Source of the DNA: Pollenia angustigena
Taxonomy: Eukaryota > Arthropoda > Insecta > Diptera > Polleniidae
Reading direction: 5' to 3'
Assembly (NCBI GenBank): GCA_930367215.1
Contig: OV884056.1
Coordinates: forward strand, 52,328,308 to 52,392,307
DNA: 64,000 nt
The notes beneath the pieces were generated by a model that made no database searches, was not told the origin of the DNA, and was given only the letters and a program-made list of their open reading frames with translations. The translations under genes and the position numbers were made by a program. Of this stretch, positions 44,840-56,125 are shown one piece after another; within the stretch, counting starts at the first letter, position 1; every line of letters begins with the position of its first letter.

Positions 44840-45370
44840 CCCTTTCGCGCCTATTGGGACATATGTATCCCACTGAATGTTCCCAGAGTCCTAGTATTGA
44901 AGTTTTTCACTTTAAATGGTTCAAAACTCTCCCATTTAGTTATTTAGACGTTTAAGAACAAATATTAAACAAAGTTTTGCTTATTATCATAACACGTGTT
45001 GGTTGGAGAAGTTTTTTGATCAGTTATCCAAAATGTATGAACTAGACCGTAAATCACAGAAATTGTGGAATAAAGTTTTCATAGATTGGTGATGTCAGCT
45101 GTAAATTCGTGGATCATATCTATGAATTTACAACGTTAAAAGAAAACAATTTCTTTATTTTGTATACCCTTTTTTTATGTGTCTACGACTAATGGGACTT
45201 ATATGTCCCATGCCAAACTCCTTATGGGACATATATGTCCCACCCCAAGCCTCTTCCCTGGGTAGGGGTACTCAAAAAACAGATAAATATTAGTTTAATA
45301 TGCATGTCTTTGTAAAAATATTGCATTTTAAAAGCTTGAAACTAACTAATCGTCTCCCGTGCCGAAAGGG
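44840..45370. mobile_element. piggyBac-like TTAA MITE
   Basis: 531 bp with ends CCCTTTCGCGCC and GTGCCGAAAGGG and intact TTAA on both sides (44836-44839, 45371-45374). CCCTTT-type termini at a TTAA target are typical of piggyBac-derived elements. The interior has three near-palindromic words of the form GGGACATATATGTCCC (near 44855, 45194, 45226). No transposase. Confidence 0.8.
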
Positions 45371-45407
45371 TTAAATAACTAATTAAAATTTTTGTTTGCA
45401 TAAACAA

Positions 45408-45678
45408 CCCAGTAAAAACTTCGCTTACTTTTTCAAAATGAATAGCTTCTCTCACTCACTATTAAGCAGCATTCTTTTATTACTGCTTCTATGACAACTT
45501 CTATAACTACTTATTTCTGGATGTATGTTGGTAAAAAAATAATGACTTACTTTTGAATGCGTTAATTTTGGGACTTCCCTTGTAAAATTCATTGGTTCTT
45601 ACAGTAATATTGTAAGTAGTGCCTTTAAGTTTTTCTTATTACTTAACACATTATTTTGTAGGCGAAGTTTTTACTGGG
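45408..45678. mobile_element. Hairpin MITE with CCCAGTAAAAACTTCGC ends
   Basis: 271 bp. Left CCCAGTAAAAACTTCGCTTA and right GTAGGCGAAGTTTTTACTGG plus G are inverse. Flanks AAACAA and AAATAAAT show no clear duplication. It interrupts the C-terminal part of the hAT transposase relic. Confidence 0.75.
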
Positions 45679-45810
45679 AAATAAATACTTTTTTATATTA
45701 TCAAAAGTACGCCTTTGTCTGTTCGGCCGCAAAAAATGTTTGCACATGGCAAATGAGCTCCCAACGCTGACCGAAGTTGTAGGAGCATACTTGAAGGATG
45801 CCTATTCATT
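45679..45810 (-). pseudogene. hAT transposase dimerisation-domain relic
   Basis: Minus strand: KYAPTTSVSVGSSFAMCKHF then LRPNRQRRTFDNIKKYL. This is the hATC motif (P-x-T-S-V-x-V-E-x-S-F-S-x-x-K, then R-R-x-x-F-x-x-E-N-I-x-K-Y-L). A Gly-Ser pair replaces the usual Glu-Arg. The frame runs straight into the MITE ending at 45678. Upstream codons contain stops. Confidence 0.78.
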
Positions 45811-45928
45811 TGGAGAATATTAATTTTCTAATTCAAATCCCACATTTGATTCCAGATCAAAAATAGTTAAAATTGATTTTTTTTTTTTTTAAATCCTTAA
45901 TTTGTTTGCAAAACATTTGGATTTTTTT

Positions 45929-46207
45929 TTAATTAGTCGGGATATTCTTCCTTCCACATTTTACTTTCTGCATATCAGTCAATTTTACTTTCTGCATATC
46001 AGTTAATTTGACTTGAGTTGTCGTAAGAGAACAATATTCCTCAAATTTAGTTATTGTTACACCAATATATCCGTAGTTGGAAAATACAACTACTAATTGA
46101 CTTTTAATGTTGTTAAAATTTAATATTTCTTTTACCTGTTTAATTGCATTAGCCCCGGTAGCAACAAGTTCTACAATCATATTTTTGAATTGCTCAAGGT
46201 GCTGCAT
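45929..46207 (-). pseudogene. hAT transposase middle-region relic
   Basis: A 92-codon minus frame, including LVVVFSNYGYIGVTITKFEE, then YCSLTTTQVK. The spacing of an aromatic pair, I-T-K-x-E-E and a short L-T segment resembles the region before hATC in some hAT transposases. The ten-residue unit VKLTDMQKVK is nearly duplicated near the C-terminus. It precedes the hATC piece in the right orientation. Identification rests mainly on context. Confidence 0.55.
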
Positions 46208-46567
46208 CGGTTAAAAATAGAAGGCTCTTCTATCTAAATTTTGAAAATCTTTTTCCAAAAACAATTTATTTATTGATCTTAAATTTTTTTTTGGAAGACT
46301 TTTTTGTGTATTTGAAATTTTTTTTTATAAATTTATTTTCTAATATGGAAATTTAAAAGAAATTCACTCAAAAATGTTAAAATATGCAAAAATCTGCATT
46401 TAAAATCAAAATATGAATTTTCACTAAAATATGCAACAATATGCAAAAACAAATCGATGCCATTTTAACGCAAATTTAATGATTCGGAAAGATAATTGGT
46501 CGACATCGAACTTAGACTATCGACAAAGAACATGCATTTGCATGGAAATCGTATCCCTACTGATTAC

Positions 46568-47228
46568 TAAAAGTCTTAAAATTGGTTTTTTTCAACAAAT
46601 AAAATTTTCAATTGTTTTATCAAGAATATAATAAAAAAGCTGTGCCATTTTAATTTTGCATGGGAGCCTCCTTAAGGAATGGAGATAGAGGGTATGGATG
46701 TTAGAAATAAATGATTGCGATGAAAAATAAAGTGGGGTTGGTCATACATTTTGGCCATCTAGGGGCATCCTAAGCGTTGCAGGGTAAAAACTTAAGAATT
46801 TCATTAAACGGTCCTATTTGTATTAGATTGTTTCGGTTTTTTTAGTTTTTTAATAAGCTAAAGCGTTTTTGAGTTACGCGATCATATGTTGTGCAGCCTT
46901 CTCCATTTTCGAAATAACGGTATATCTCGAAAACAAAAGCTAACCTTAAAAAAACGGCTAACCCCACTGGATTCAGCGTACCCGAATTAGGTTAAAACGA
47001 CAAGTGCCAAGCTTGTCTAAGAAAAGAGTGTCAATTTCGAGCACAGTGTAATTATAGTATAGTAATTGAACTGAACAAACTAGTAATCGAATTATTTCTT
47101 AGAATACATTAAAATTTTTATTGAACAAATAAATATGAATAATATAAATTCAAATTTAAAACAAATTTACAAAATTAATTTTGATAAAATATCTAAAAAT
47201 TACTTGTTTAACAAAACAACGACGACCT
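46568..47228. other. Unassigned sequence
   Basis: Slightly less AT-rich in places (46660-46800, 46880-47030), but no frame or repeat end recognised. Confidence 0.4.
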
Positions 47229-47625
47229 TATACCCTCGACCAAGAGTATAAGACTCCATAAAGAATACATACATCGAGCCCTTTCCGCAAAAAAAAAGCT
47301 TAAGCGCCAAAAAACAATTTTACAGGAGAAGGTTTTTTTATTTTATTTGATATAAATTTAGTATGAAGATTGTCGCTTAAGCTAAAATTGTATTTGCTAT
47401 AAAATCGTAACGGTACCTAATGTTACCATGACATTTTAGAAGATGCAAGTGTTGCCAATAATTTAATTTATTGAAAAAAAAAGGAAATTTTAAAATGATG
47501 TCGCTTAAGCTTTTTTTGCGGTAAGGGCTCGATGTGTATATACTAAATTCATTCATCTTTTTTGTCATACAAATTGCTTGAGACATTGACATTTGAGTAG
47601 CAACTTTGTTGTCATTGTTGTACCA
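47229..47625 (-). repeat. Dispersed-repeat fragment split by MITE
   Basis: TATACCCTCGACCAAGAGTA then ACTCCATAAAG resembles one end of the TATACCCTC-type fly repeat. The MITE at 47271-47535 separates it from GTATATACTAAATTCATTCA on the other side. Weak but plausible. Confidence 0.45.
47271..47535. mobile_element. Hairpin MITE, 265 bp
   Basis: Arms ACATCGAGCCCTTTCCGCAA with AAAGCTTAAGCG and the inverse CGCTTAAGCTTTTTTTGCGG with AAGGGCTCGATGT. A second inner word TGTCGCTTAAGC recurs. Flanks are alternating A/T, so no duplication can be read. Confidence 0.75.
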
Positions 47626-48294
47626 TGAAGTAACCACGTTAAGTAAATAAAGCTTGAACTACTGGAAAAAACGCGTAGTGTAGGGGTAGGGTCGTTGTTC
47701 ATGTTTAATCGTACAGTTTTATCTGTGCGGTTAAAACTGAGTAAAAAGATGGCAGTGTGTGGCCAGCTTCAGAGTACACTGAGAACCAGTCATTAAAAAA
47801 TTTTGCAAAGAGATTTTGCTTGATGTGAACGATATTTCGTCAGCTCAGAATTGGTTTGGCGCATATGCCAAACAGTCGGAGTGGAGAAAAACTACAAAGA
47901 AGATATACTTGAAGATTTCTCAAATTGTACCCGATAGAATTTTTTTATATTTTTGCCACTGCTTCCGGTATATGTTATGAAGAAAAATGCAAATTTTTGC
48001 ACACTTTCATTAATAAAGTTAGAATTTAATAGTATTTTTTTGAAAATGAAAAATGTTGTTTTGTGCCGCATACGCCACTTTTCTAAAAAAATAATTAAAA
48101 AAGTGGCTTTTTGTGCTGCATACGTATACTTATTGCTGTGTATTGAGTAACTTGTTGCTGAGATGAATTTTTTTTATAGTTTTTTTATTTAATTTTATTT
48201 TACAAAAACAGAAAAAACAGTTCTTCTGTTATGAAAAGTTACATAAAAAGCCACAAATTAAACAACTTAAATAATGCATAAGTTAAAAGAAAAT
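47626..48294. other. Spacer with an unrecognised frame
   Basis: From about 47792 to 47990 plus strand a frame lacking a start codon reads ISSAQNWFGAYAKQSEWRKT then TKKIYLKISQIVPD. It looks protein-like but matches no family I know and could be part of the transposon whose transposase lies on the other strand at 48295. Nothing else recognised. Confidence 0.3.
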
Positions 48295-49145
48295 TTAAAA
48301 CTTAATATTGAGTAAATTTTTATAATAAGCTTTATCAACACGTGGAAGAAATATAAGCAAGTCTTTTATTCCTCCATTTTTATCGCTGGAAATAAATGAT
48401 GGTTTCGATATTTTCAAAACATTCGTCAACAAATTCTCAGGAGTTTTCAAACAATTTTTTGATGCAGACTTAACCAAAATTGCATTTTTATATTTTTCCT
48501 CTCTGGTAGAAGTTTTATAATATATACATAAACTGTATAGAAGTACTTTAATTTTAGCAAAAGGGACTTTTCGAAAGTCCATTTTATTTGCTTCCAACGA
48601 GTTTGTGCGAAAATTTTCCGGAAGCATTTCCATAACTTTAAGTTTTGTTTTATTACATATTTGGCATTGTTTTAAGCAAATTTAGTAAATGAAGAGGACT
48701 ATGAATTTCAATATTCTTTAAGTACATGTCAATAACACCATGGACACAGTCCACTTCTTGAATTAAAGAATGTTCTGGTTCTGAAGACTTTTGTATTACG
48801 GCATCAATATTATTTTGTTTAAAGAACATTTTGATTGCGGTTGCGTTAATTTAATTTTTATTTTGAGGTACGCAAGAATCGCTCCATAATGTCAAAGTTT
48901 TAATAAGTGGATAATCTTTTATTAATTCATTTAAAATTTTAATTTAAGCACTAGCAATATTGTTACCACTCCGACCACTATGAGCTTCCGTCAAAAAGGC
49001 ACAATAAGTAAAAGTTGGTATAAATTACATAATAATGGTTGCTGTAAGATTAAACATATTTAATTTTCGTTTGTAGTAAAATTTTGAAGCATTTCCCTTA
49101 GGTAGGCTAAAAACACAAATAATAGCAAACCGTACACTTGGTTGG
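48295..49145 (-). pseudogene. Degraded DDE-type transposase
   Basis: Reading minus from about 49145: FSLPKGNASKFYYKRKLNMF, then TEAHSGRSGNNIASA, LWSDSCVPQNKN, EVDCVHGVIDMYLKNIEIHS and a 112-codon tail with VMEMLPENFRTNS and SKPSFISSDK. The order (F-Y-Y-K-R-x-L, then L-W-S-D-x-C-x-x-Q-N-K-N with a likely catalytic Asp, then a D/H/S-x-I-E-like helix) matches a transposon-derived protein group common in insects and cnidarians; I do not have a superfamily name. At least four in-frame stops. No terminal repeats located. Confidence 0.6.
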
Positions 49146-50214
49146 GCCTATTATAAAACAATTTTTTACAAATTTATTTTCTTGTTGTCATTTTACTTTG
49201 CTTTAACTACTTTTTTTTCTTACGGCAATGCAGGCAAAGCAACAGCAAAATTTATTTTGTACGTTTTTGTATGAAGAATTTGCTGCAATCGCCAAACAAT
49301 GGCTTGTAGAGCAAAACAGTACTTTAAAAATTTTGAAACAGTTGATATGCAGCAAAATTAATGCTTTATATCTCAGAAACCATAAAAATTTTCGCGAAAC
49401 AGGTTTTTGATTTAGAAAGAGGGTATTAAAAAAATATATTCCTCATACCTAACTCATTTTTTTTAAAAATGGTCGGTAGGTCAAAGCATGGGCTGACGAT
49501 TTGCGCTGAATTTTATTGAAAGTAAAACAGTTTTTTTTTTTATTTGAGTACAGCTTAAAGTCAAATTAGTCGTGCAATTATCGTAGCAGATGTTTTTGGT
49601 TATGACGTATGGTAAGTCACATTTAATCGAATACAGTATTTTCTGTTGTTATGTTAGCACCCATAACATATGTACATATATACTTAAGTATTATTTTTAA
49701 AGAGTAATGTTAATGTTAACATTTGAAGTACATACTGAGAACAACAGTTGTACAAAGGATATTTACGTTTGTACGTGCATACATACTTATATATGCTATA
49801 CTGGTTCATTAATGTGTAACTGTATTAGCATTCTTTAAATATTTTAATACCTACTAATTAAGTTATAAGTCTGTTAAAGTAAAAATAATTTTTCAATAAA
49901 GAACTTGTGAAGAATACACAACACCTATAAGGTTGCTTCGAACAGCTGTTTTGTATGGGTATGGTGATGTCGCGCCTAATTTAAGCTTTATCTAGGAGCT
50001 ATAGCCATTGAATGACCCAAAAGCTCTCTAAGAAGGTTTTGATTTGTATAACCGATATCTGTGTTGAAGGGTAAGGGGTTATGACTTTTATAATCACTAT
50101 CTGTATTAAATTTGATTTAGATACAGAAATTTTTTTTTAGAATTTTGGATATTTAGCTCTTAAATCTGTTATTTTTGATGTTGGGGCTTATGTTTAAAAA
50201 ACATTTTAAACCAG
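49146..50214. other. Spacer, no gene seen
   Basis: May include the 5' part of the DDE element. A 60-codon frame at 49228-49410 has no known domain. Confidence 0.4.
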
Positions 50215-50395
50215 TATAATATTCCTCTCTCTCTCTCTTGAAACGTTTGAAAGTGAGCGTGATTTTAATAGACAGACAGACGGACATGACTTTGTGGACT
50301 TAGAATTACTCAAGGGCCTAGAATTTTCATATAAACTTTATGGGGTCGTAGATCAATACGCAAACGTTTTCATCACTCTTGGTGGAGGTTATAAA
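50215..50395 (-). repeat. Fly dispersed-repeat fragment
   Basis: GAAAGTGAGCGTGATTTTAA, GACAGACAGACGGACATGAC and ACTTAGAATTACTCAAGGGC match the minus copy at 33614 near 34390-34460. The end reads CTTGGTGGAGGTTATAAAAC, a worn version of the usual GAGGGTATAAAA. Confidence 0.7.
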
Positions 50396-50664
50396 ACTAG
50401 AACCAGTGGTTGGACGAAAGAAATATATTTGTGCTAATTCTTGGAATTTTTAAAAACTTTAGTCCAATAGTCCTTCAATAAGAAAGAAGTGTTTCCGCCG
50501 AATTTAATAAGCAATGCTTTTAAGGGGTACATGAACGGACTAACGTTCCTAATTTGCTTCCTTACAAACATGGAGCTTAACAGCACTCAGGGTTACCGGT
50601 AGGAATTTTTGAAAAGTCGCACCCTCTAACACTCATTTTAAGGGGTTATTTTTGTAATTTTTTT

Positions 50665-50961
50665 AACTTCCACACAAAAGTATACTAAAACGGCACTTTA
50701 GAGGGTTTAAAGGTTCCACGAATAATTTTTGCATCGAATTTTAATAGGGGTCTTCTAAGACCAAAAACTCGTGCAATGTATGTTAAACTCGTTTTCGAAA
50801 AATTCAAAAATTTCAAGGCCCAGAATTTCGAAAATCTGTTTTACATACATTCCACGAACTTTTGGTCTTAGAAAACCGCTATTAAAATTCGATGCAAAAA
50901 TTATTCGTGGAATATTTTAACCCTCTTAAGTGCCGTTTTAGTATACATTTGTGGGGTAGTT
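50665..50961. repeat. Long inverted repeat, ~120-bp arms
   Basis: Left arm words AAGTATACTAAAACGGCACT, CCACGAATAATTTTTGCATC and TCTAAGACCAAAAACTCGTG recur inverted in the right arm (CGAACTTTTGGTCTTAGAAA, GATGCAAAAATTATTCGTGG, AGTGCCGTTTTAGTATAC). A palindromic element or foldback; no clear target duplication. Confidence 0.75.
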
Positions 50962-51052
50962 AAAAAAAAAGGAAAAAGGTTTAATATATTCTTTAAAAAT
51001 AATCGCCATAGAATTCTACTGAAGACATCTGAAATAGTCTTTTAGCTCAGAA

Positions 51053-52617
51053 CAGTGATGGAAAATGCAGTACTATGGTACTATTTTCAGTACTTTTCCT
51101 ATCAAACATACTACGGTACCCCCACGTCTGTTTTAGTACTCTTTTTGTTATGCTTCTTCTTTAGGTATTTAGCGTTGATTTTTTTTAACATTAAGTCGGC
51201 AACAAAAAGTACTAACTCTGACTCCAACCGCTGAAATTCCAACTCCGACTCCTAATCTAACCTTAATGCTAAATTTATATGAGACTGATCCTTATTTGAC
51301 TTTAAACTCTTTTTCGAAGTATTTTTATTTTGGAAATTATTAGAATATTTTTTTAAATTTTTTATGCCGAAAAATCCGGTACAAAAACCTTACCTCCGAC
51401 TCTACAGCTTCGACTTTACAGCCCTGTAAAGTCGAACTCAAAAGGTTATGGCAACACTGCTTGTTGGTATATTTTTATTTTAGATATCCTCATCACAATT
51501 TTGCTGTTGAAATTTATCTCGGTTCATAAATGGCTGAGTGAACAAAGTAGTTTGAAGCAAGCCAGAGCTTATTTAGAGGATTGGGATATTTAGGTGTTAG
51601 ATGATGAAGAGTGGACTGTAGGTAGACAATTGAGGTTGCACCTAAATACGTGAGAAGGTTGGATAAACCCGTAGCTTGTTGTTAAGGTCGCTGGTTTGTA
51701 GAATTTGGTTGCTTTACTTTGTCTCAATGTTTTTATAATTCCTTACCAGGATAAGAAATTATACAAGCGGTAGATAAAGTTGAGTAATGGGTTTAAATAA
51801 AAAGTGTTTACGGTTAGAATTCAATATATACATATATTTTATTTGAGCTGCTCACCGTTCAGTTGTAGGTTTTAAAAAGGAGTGAATCTTCATTTTCTTA
51901 CCAACTAACTTGGGTTTTACATTATTGGTATACAATTTATAACAACTTTAACTTGTTAGGCGTTAACGTTAATAGATAATTCATAATAATTTTGAAAAGG
52001 ATTAATCGTTACTCTTGATGTTATGGCATTTATGTCTACGGTTATACAAATTTTAAAACATTGGAAATATATGAGATAAAAGTACAAAAAATGAAATTAT
52101 TGTTTAAAATAATTGATTTTAAACACACTCAAAATATTATGTAGTTAAATTCAAACGAAAATTCATTTGAAACAAATTAAAATTCATTTAAAAAACGGAT
52201 CATTTACATTTCATTTAAAACAAATGATTTTTTCAGTAATTTCTAAGTTTTTTATTTATTGAACATCATATTCGTTAAAATTGAATAGTTTTTACTTTTA
52301 AAAAATATATTTTAACCGATAAAAATCAAACAAATTAACAAAAAAAAATACGGAAAACATTATTTTTTGGTAGTTTGTTTTTTTAATAACAAACATAAAT
52401 GTTGAAAAATAAATTTATTCGTTAAATAACTATATTTTTATTCAATTTTAACAGTACCGAAAACGAATTTAATAACCTACAATCAGTTACTGTAATAATT
52501 TTATGAGTGCACTGATATATAAGCAAAAAAAATGTTTTAAAAAGTACCAAAATGTTGAAAAAGTACTATTTTGCTTGGTGGTCAGTACCATCTAAATATT
52601 TCAATTTTCCATCACTG
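51053..52617. mobile_element. hAT-type element, exact TSD
   Basis: 1565 bp. Starts CAGTGATGGAAAATGCAGTA and ends TTTCAATTTTCCATCACTG. Exact 8-bp duplication GCTCAGAA at 51045-51052 and 52618-52625. GTACTATTTT-like words lie near both ends. Inside, 51190-51430 holds CAACTCCGACTCC and CCGACTCTACAGC, the GGAGTCGGAGT-type fragment seen again at 57258. GGCAACACTG at 51450 looks like the end of another hAT element. No transposase motif found. Confidence 0.85.
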
Positions 52618-52636
52618 GCTCAGAAGTACATTTACC

Positions 52637-52751
52637 CCCATTTTCACCTAGTTCGGTTAAAACTAACTTTCAATTAAAGTTCCGGTTACCAATATGTTTT
52701 GACAGCTATAACCGATAGTGAATTATAACCGAACTTGGTGAAAATGGCCGT
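52637..52751. mobile_element. Short MITE, 115 bp
   Basis: Ends CCATTTTCACCTAGTTCGGT and TAACCGAACTTGGTGAAAAT plus GG, inverse apart from one base. Nearby flanks TTAC and TTAG hint at a TTAA target. The interior mirrors itself. Confidence 0.65.
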
Positions 52752-55191
52752 TAGTATATTTTTGTTTGACTTATACCAAACGCCTTTTCAAAAAATTCAA
52801 AAACTTCAGGGCCCATATTTCGGGAACCCGAGCTAGTTTTTCAAAACCCTTTGGCGGAATTGCTCTTCCAATAGTCTGGATTCATTTCGCGTGGCAATTA
52901 TTGAGGCTGGTGGCGATGGAGGCGATGATACGCATTTTGTTGCACTGTGTTATTAATGTGTTTTTCCATGTCGCTGAATATGATTGTTTAGTTTACTAAA
53001 AGCTGTTAACAAACATTGCAAAATACCGCTGTGACTCCATATCTTGGTTATGCCATTTGTACTTCAGTTCTCAGTCTTTCGAATGGTATCACCAAATATT
53101 ACGTTTCTTGGAAGGACCTGCAGTGATGTTGCATTGACTCGGCGGCTCAACAGAGTTTTTAAAATGAGCACTGCAAACACCACAATTTTTTATTTTAAAT
53201 ACATTGTATGCATGACAAGATTGCAAAAAAGTGCTAATATTGTTGACAAAGAAGCAATTATCTGTTAATTGCTTTTAAATTTTGACGACTTGTTTTGACG
53301 ATTTTTTTTTTTGATAAAAATAATAAGAAAATTTTTAATTTACTGCAAATTAAATGTTTTTTGTGAGTAACTTTACAAAACAAAAATGGTTAAAAATAAA
53401 CGAAGTCGCAAAAGTCGCTAACGGTAACCCTTCCTCACAAATGTGGAGCATAACAAAACTATCTAAATAGACAATATGTATTTTCAAATGCTTTAAAACT
53501 TTAAAATGGGTGCATTCATAAAAATTAACTTAATAAAGGTTTAAAGAACAAATTAACTATGAAAGCTATCATTAATAAACGTTTAGTAATCGTTTATGAA
53601 TACGGGGGTAAATAAATAAAAAATCCTAGAAACAAGTTCTATTGTAGATAACAACCCATTTAGGGGTATTTAAGCTCCTTTTATTCCTTCTTATTTCTGG
53701 CCAAAAATAAACTTAATTTATTGATTAAAGACACAAGTTTTGCATCAACCTTAAATTACAAATGTAACAACTTAGAATATGTCTTGCATATTTATTTGAA
53801 AATAATACCAGAAATTTTAATTGAAAAGTTTAATTTACACAAAAAAAAACAAAACAAATAAACTAAATACAAGACAAAAGCAGACATGCAAATAAAAGTC
53901 TAAAAAGAAAAAGATATTTCTGGTAAAGAATGCAAGGAATTACAGTATCAAACAAAATACTGTTGACAAAAATTATGGAAACAAAATTAATTAATTTTTT
54001 AAACAAAAAACTATAAAGTTTGCTCAAATCGGTATAAAGACATTTGTGAAACAACGTCTGTAGTGGAAATTCTAATGGAAATCATAAATTATTGCAGAAA
54101 AAGTCGAAGATGGCGATATATTTTCCTCTGTGTGCCCGAAAAATTATGTGCAAACAAAAAACTTATGAAAAAAAAGAAGCATGTCTCCAACATTTCTGTT
54201 TCAAAATGAACATAAACCAAATATTCTTGGTTTTTTCTTTTTTGCTCTAAAGAGTCCTTAAAATATTTAAAAGTATATCTTGTGTTGTAGCTGTTGTTGA
54301 GTTGGAATCCTTTTACAAAATAAAACGAAAAGAAGAAAAAAAAACAACAAGACTCCAGACTAAAATATTTATCAAGGCAGTTATAAAATAGAAAGACACT
54401 AGAAGACAATAAGAACAAGTGAGAAGGCTTTATTCGGCTATTCCGAATTTTTAATGCCCTCTACAAAGAATTTGATTTGATTTTTTGGGTGTTATCAATT
54501 AAAAGTATCTATTAGAAACTTTTAACGCTTATTGCCAAAAGAAAATTTGATCTTCCTTCACTCAAAAATAAAGACCCACTTTTTAAAAACTAAAAAAAGA
54601 TTAATATTTTATTAAGCCAACTTATGTAGATTAAAAAGACATTTTGATAAGACGTTGAAAATATCGATTGCTTCCAAATCAAATAATATGTTGAACTTTA
54701 ATGAATGATATTTCAAATGTAGGCAACACTTGAAAAATAAACAAACTTATACAGACATTGCTGATATCAGTGTCTGTAGAGGACATCTTATGTTTAAATA
54801 TTTACGAGCTTGTACTGTACTCTACAAAAAGTATTAAACATGTATGTATATGTGGAAAAAGGACGGATTTAAATGCATCCAGAGAAGAACCCAATGAAAA
54901 TTTTAATGTATTTTACGCAATGAATTTCTTTGTCAAATATAAGTCAATCCGGTATTGCGAAAAGGGCATGAGTCCATAAAACTAAATATTTCAGGATGAA
55001 CAAAAATATTTTTTTTATAAAATTTTTTTATAAAAACTGTATGAATTTAACGACAAAGTTTTTAAGGTTTGATTTAAAATCAAATTTATATTAAAAATCG
55101 TTTTAAATACAAAATTAGTTCTTACTCTATACACTTTAATAAAGGATGGGGCCGATGTTGATTTTGAATAAAACACAAATTATTTAGGAAA
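52752..55191. other. Spacer, no gene recognised
   Basis: 52790-53260 is less AT-rich, with frames of 74-77 codons, and shares GGGTTACCG / CGGTAACCC words with 50590 and 53420, so it is probably old repeat. 53500-55190 is AT-rich with chance frames (for example 109 codons at 54089-54418, Phe-rich; 73 codons at 54758-54979) lacking domains. Confidence 0.4.
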
Positions 55192-56125
55192 TTATTGCCA
55201 TATCTTTTTATTATGATAATATTGGTATGGCGGCATACCTCCATTAACGTGTCGAATTATCTCATCCTTTAGCTCTTGAATTGTTGCTGGCTTATCGACG
55301 TACACCTTTTCTTTCAAATAGCCCCAAAGAAAGAAGCCCAACGGTGTCAAATCACATCATGATCTTGGCGGCCAATCGACATCGCCACCACGTGAGATAA
55401 CACGGCCAATGTATTTGTTGCGCAAAAGAGCCATTGTTTCGTAAGCTGTGTGGCAAATGGCACCGTCCTGTTTAAACTACATATCTTCCACATCCAAATC
55501 TTCCAATTCGGGCCATAAAAAGTTCTTTTTCATCTCACGATAGCGAACACCATTCACAGTAACTGCCTGACGGGCCACATTTTGGAAAAAATACGGCCAG
55601 ATGATGCCGCCAGCCCATAAACCGCACCAAACAGTCACTCTTTGTGGGAGCATTGGTTTTTCGACAGTCACTCTCGGATTACCTTTCGCCCAAATGCGGC
55701 AATTTTGCTTATTGAGGAATCCACTGAGGTGAAAATTTGCCGCCTCATCACTGATATGATTTTCTTCGAAACTTGATCATCCATGATGCTCAAGAGGCTT
55801 TTGTTCTTGAGTCAAATGCACCTTAGAAGCGTGTAAATGCAAGTCTTTATGCATAATGTTCATCAACGACGAGCGTGAGAGGTGCAATTGTTGGGCACGA
55901 CGACGAGTTGAGGTGGACGGCTCTTCAGCCACACTATCGCCAACAGCAGCAATATTTTCTGCAGTACGAGCTGTACGAGCATGCACTGGTGTTTTCACAT
56001 CTCCTTCAGACCTGGTTTGCTCAAATTTTTGAACGATTTTTCCGATTGTACGCACATTTGGACGAATTGATCGAAAAAATCACGAAGATCACAATATGCA
56101 TTTTGATTTGAACGCCCATTTTCAT
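55192..56125 (-). pseudogene. Tc1/mariner-type transposase pseudogene
   Basis: From an ATG at 56123-56125 on the minus strand. A helix-turn-helix portion reads IGKIVQKFEQTRSEGDVKTP then ARTAENIAAV. The catalytic part follows in other frames: SDEAANFHLSGFLNKQNCRI, RVTVWCGLWAGGIIWPYFF, FKQDGAICHTAYETMALLRN and DLTPLGFFLWGYLKEKVYVD. The Asp in QDGA and the Asp in DLTPL mark the second and third catalytic positions. At least two frameshifts and two stops break it. The last ~40 codons are deleted; sequence jumps from HVNGG into 3' flank ACCATACCAATATTATCATA. Confidence 0.88.

Larger units (their letters stand above)
44629..46559 (-). mobile_element. hAT element with two nested MITEs
   Basis: Starts TAGGGATGAGATTTTAATGC and ends GCATGGAAATCGTATCCCTA, inverse apart from a few bases. 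Exact 8-bp duplication CTGATTAC at 44621-44628 and 46560-46567. Sub-terminal ATATGCA and TGCATA words recur at both ends. On the minus strand it keeps two transposase pieces (45929-46207 and 45679-45810) in the correct order. Insertions at 44840 and 45408 came later; the second falls in the transposase tail. Confidence 0.88.
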
